Source: Acidobacteriaceae bacterium (GTDB taxonomy: Bacteria; Acidobacteriota; Terriglobia; Terriglobales; Acidobacteriaceae). From it: DNA of 5,699 nucleotides. The DNA lies in contig JASHVU010000408.1 of the NCBI GenBank assembly GCA_030044455.1, positions 1 to 5,699 on the forward strand, given 5' to 3'. A model generated the notes under the pieces. The model made no database searches. It was not told the DNA's origin and saw only the letters and a list, made by a program, of their open reading frames with translations. The translations under genes and the position numbers were made by a program. Below, in pieces: positions 4,248 through 5,699 of the stretch. Positions within the stretch are counted from its first letter, which is position 1. Each line of letters begins with the position of its first letter.

Positions 4248-5300
4248 TTACTGCGCCGCCGCCAGCGAAGGACGCGTGTCCAGCGATCCGTCGGCGTAGC
4301 CCTTGGCGATCTCGGTGATCGCGATCGGCTTGTAGTCGCCGGCGTGTCCCGCCTGGCCGAACTCGGTCATGCGCTGTGCAACAACTTTTGACATGGCCTC
4401 ACGAGCCGGCTTCATGTAGTCGCGCGGATCGAACTTCTCCGGCGTCTCCGCGAAAACCTTCCTGATCGCGCCCGTAATCGCCAGGCGATTATCGGTGTCG
4501 ACGTTGATTTTGCGCACGCCGTTGCGGATGCCCAGCTGAATCTCCTCGACCGGCACGCCCCAGGTCTGTTTCAGCTTGCCGCCGTACTGGTTCACGATAT
4601 CCTGCAAGTCCTTGGGCACTGAGCTCGAGCCGTGCATCACCAGGTGGGTGTGCGGCAGCCGTTTGTGAATCGCAATCAACACGTCCATCTTCAGCACCGA
4701 ACCGTCGGGCTTCTTGGTGAACTTGTAGGCGCCATGGCTGGTGCCGATGGCGATGGCCAGCGCGTCAACGCCGGTGCGCTCGGCAAACTCCACTGCCTGG
4801 TCGGGGTCGGTAATGTGCTCCAGACCCGAACCGCCCGCGCCGTGACCGTCTTCAACGCCGCCCAGCACACCGATCTCGCCTTCAACCGTCACGCCGCGCT
4901 CGTGGGCGTAATCCACCACTTTGCGCGTCACTGCAACATTCTCTTCAAACGTCGAAGGAGTCTTGCCGTCTTCCTTCAACGAACCGTCCATCATCACGCT
5001 CGTATAGCCGAGAGCGATGGCGCTGCGACAGGTTTCAAAGCTGTTGCCGTGATCCTGGTGCATGGCAATCGGAATATCGGGGTTCAGTTCGGCCGCGGCC
5101 TGGATCAGCCGGAACAGGTAAAGGTCCTCGGCAAAGGCCCGCGCCCCGCGGCTGGCCTGCACAATCACCGGCGACTTGGTCTGCTTGGCGGCCATCATGA
5201 TGGCCTGAATCTGCTCCATGTCGTTGACGTTGAACGCGCCCACGCCATATCCGCCCTTGGCCGCCTCGTCGAGAAGCTGCCGCATTGATACCAGAGGCAT
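4248..5300 (-). CDS. fba: Class II fructose-1,6-bisphosphate aldolase
   Basis: This zinc-dependent cytoplasmic enzyme reversibly splits fructose 1,6-bisphosphate into dihydroxyacetone phosphate and glyceraldehyde 3-phosphate in glycolysis, gluconeogenesis and, in autotrophs, the Calvin cycle. The 350-residue TIM barrel is full length. Opening: YGVGAFNVNDMEQIQAIMMAA (18-38). Catalytic Asp83 and zinc ligand His84 lie in AMHQDHGNS. The VEGEIG motif (139-144) supplies the family's metal-site Glu. Other zinc ligands are His189 in AIGTSHGAYK and His223 in VMHGSSSVP. The phosphate-binding segment is GIRNGVRKINVDTD (257-270). Length and motif spelling fit the longer type B / Calvin-cycle-type subgroup (TIGR01521 as I recall it) rather than the short approximately 285-residue Bacillus type, but no Calvin-cycle neighbours are visible, so a glycolytic role is more likely. 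AAGGAG lies about seven bases before the ATG. The gene appears monocistronic, with its own leader and terminator. Confidence 0.98.
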   Translation of the reverse strand: MPLVSMRQLLDEAAKGGYGVGAFNVNDMEQIQAIMMAAKQTKSPVIVQASRGARAFAEDLYLFRLIQAAAELNPDIPIAMHQDHGNSFETCRSAIALGYTSVMMDGSLKEDGKTPSTFEENVAVTRKVVDYAHERGVTVEGEIGVLGGVEDGHGAGGSGLEHITDPDQAVEFAERTGVDALAIAIGTSHGAYKFTKKPDGSVLKMDVLIAIHKRLPHTHLVMHGSSSVPKDLQDIVNQYGGKLKQTWGVPVEEIQLGIRNGVRKINVDTDNRLAITGAIRKVFAETPEKFDPRDYMKPAREAMSKVVAQRMTEFGQAGHAGDYKPIAITEIAKGYADGSLDTRPSLAAAQ

Positions 5301-5409
5301 AAGAATTCTCCTTTTCGGTTGGCTCCGTCCGCCTCAACGGCCGAGCCCGCTTGTCAACTCATCGGCGCCCCGGCTCGAAAGTTGACTCGGGGTCCAGCAA
5401 ACCCGCCCC

Positions 5410-5428
5410 GGTTGCGGGAGCCGCAATC
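5410..5428. repeat. Hairpin/dyad at the candidate fba start site
   Basis: TTGCGG (5412-5417) and CCGCAA (5421-5426) are perfectly complementary around GAG, and the stem extends by one G-T and one G-C pair to 5410-5428. It overlaps the end of the candidate -10 and the predicted start point, so it may be an operator or a 5' RNA hairpin. Confidence 0.4.
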
Positions 5429-5454
5429 ATCCCTATGGTAACAGAGGTTGACAA
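5426..5454 (-). promoter_or_regulatory. Candidate fba promoter
   Basis: On the minus strand TTGTCA (5454-5449), a 17-base spacer and GATGAT (5431-5426) form a reasonable -35/-10 pair. It would give a leader of roughly 115-120 bases before the fba ATG. The -10 is only 4 of 6, and alternatives cannot be excluded. Confidence 0.4.
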
Positions 5455-5699
5455 GTGAAAATTGTGCCTCCACGCACAGGGCGACCTGCAGTCATCCGGT
5501 ATGGGTTTGTTCTTCCTGCTAAATTTTGTCATTCCTTCGGTCCCCGCCTTTGCATTTAATTTCCCCCTTTCGCGCTACATTCAAATCAGGGTAGAGAATT
5601 TTCCTGAAAAACAGCGGCCCGGGTTCGTTGGCTGAACGCTGCCGGCGATGCCGGGCCACAATGGTTTCGGTGCCGCTCCTGGTGCCCCAACGCAGGGAA

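Larger units (their letters stand above)
5301..5699. other. fba leader plus downstream sequence without a supported gene
   Basis: Next to fba lie the ribosome binding site, the hairpin at 5410-5428 and the candidate promoter. Three GTTGAC/GTCAAC copies also fall here: 5353-5358, 5381-5386 and 5447-5452. From about 5460 to 5699 the sequence is more AT-rich in places (5520-5600). Short frames reach the window edge on both strands, but none has a ribosome binding site or a recognisable protein. A gene beyond 5699 may have its upstream region here. Confidence 0.45.

Noticed and set aside
4632..5288. 218-residue + strand frame opposite fba
   Set aside because: Antisense shadow of a strongly conserved aldolase; the His/Val-rich translation is typical of reverse-strand GC-rich codons and has no ribosome binding site.
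5360..5533. Short minus-strand frame starting MTKFSRKNK at 5533, running through the fba promoter region
   Set aside because: AAGGA directly abuts the ATG with no spacing, composition is not protein-like after the start, and it would cover the fba promoter and hairpin.
5648..5699. Possible + strand gene starts (ATG at 5648 or 5661) at the window edge
   Set aside because: No ribosome binding site at either and too few codons to judge.
1..5699. CRISPR array, insertion sequence, tRNA/rRNA or phage feature
   Set aside because: No regularly spaced direct repeats, transposase, terminal inverted repeats or RNA-gene signatures were seen on either strand.

Overview
The window looks like chromosomal DNA of a GC-moderate (mid-to-high 50s % by eye) free-living Gram-negative bacterium. 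Gene style, the unfamiliar lineage-type membrane proteins and the type of class II aldolase suggest Acidobacteriota (Terriglobia-like). That placement is inference from general feel, not from a marker gene.

Layout. (1) Positions 1-54 hold the last codons of a + strand gene cut by the window edge. (2) A compact minus-strand operon runs from about 1540 down to 72: an SRPBCC/AHSA1-like protein (1503-1024), an ArsR-family repressor overlapping it by ATGA (1027-665), and a PhnB-like VOC protein (485-72). Its promoter region holds a 24-bp near-perfect dyad and a weaker copy exactly 40 bp away, which look like ArsR operators. An in-frame extension upstream of the VOC start (from 611) encodes a twin-arginine-like signal sequence. 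(3) The + strand then carries two paralogous four-helix membrane proteins of no family I recognise (1841-2503 and 2809-3414). They align without gaps over 154 residues and share a cytoplasmic WQPVT(D/E)xYQQ motif; a strong terminator follows the second. (4) A 119-codon + strand hypothetical gene lies at 3680-4039. (5) A bidirectional terminator (4194-4226) separates it from a convergent minus-strand class II fructose-bisphosphate aldolase (5300-4248), which is complete with all metal and catalytic residues. (6) The last 400 bases are the fba leader/promoter plus sequence with no gene I can support.

How the genes relate. The ArsR/SRPBCC/VOC set is a self-contained, probably autoregulated small-molecule-response cassette. 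The aldolase is housekeeping (glycolysis/gluconeogenesis). The paired membrane proteins are the least explained part of the window and the best candidate for something undescribed. I do not see a defence system, CRISPR array, mobile element, tRNA or rRNA.
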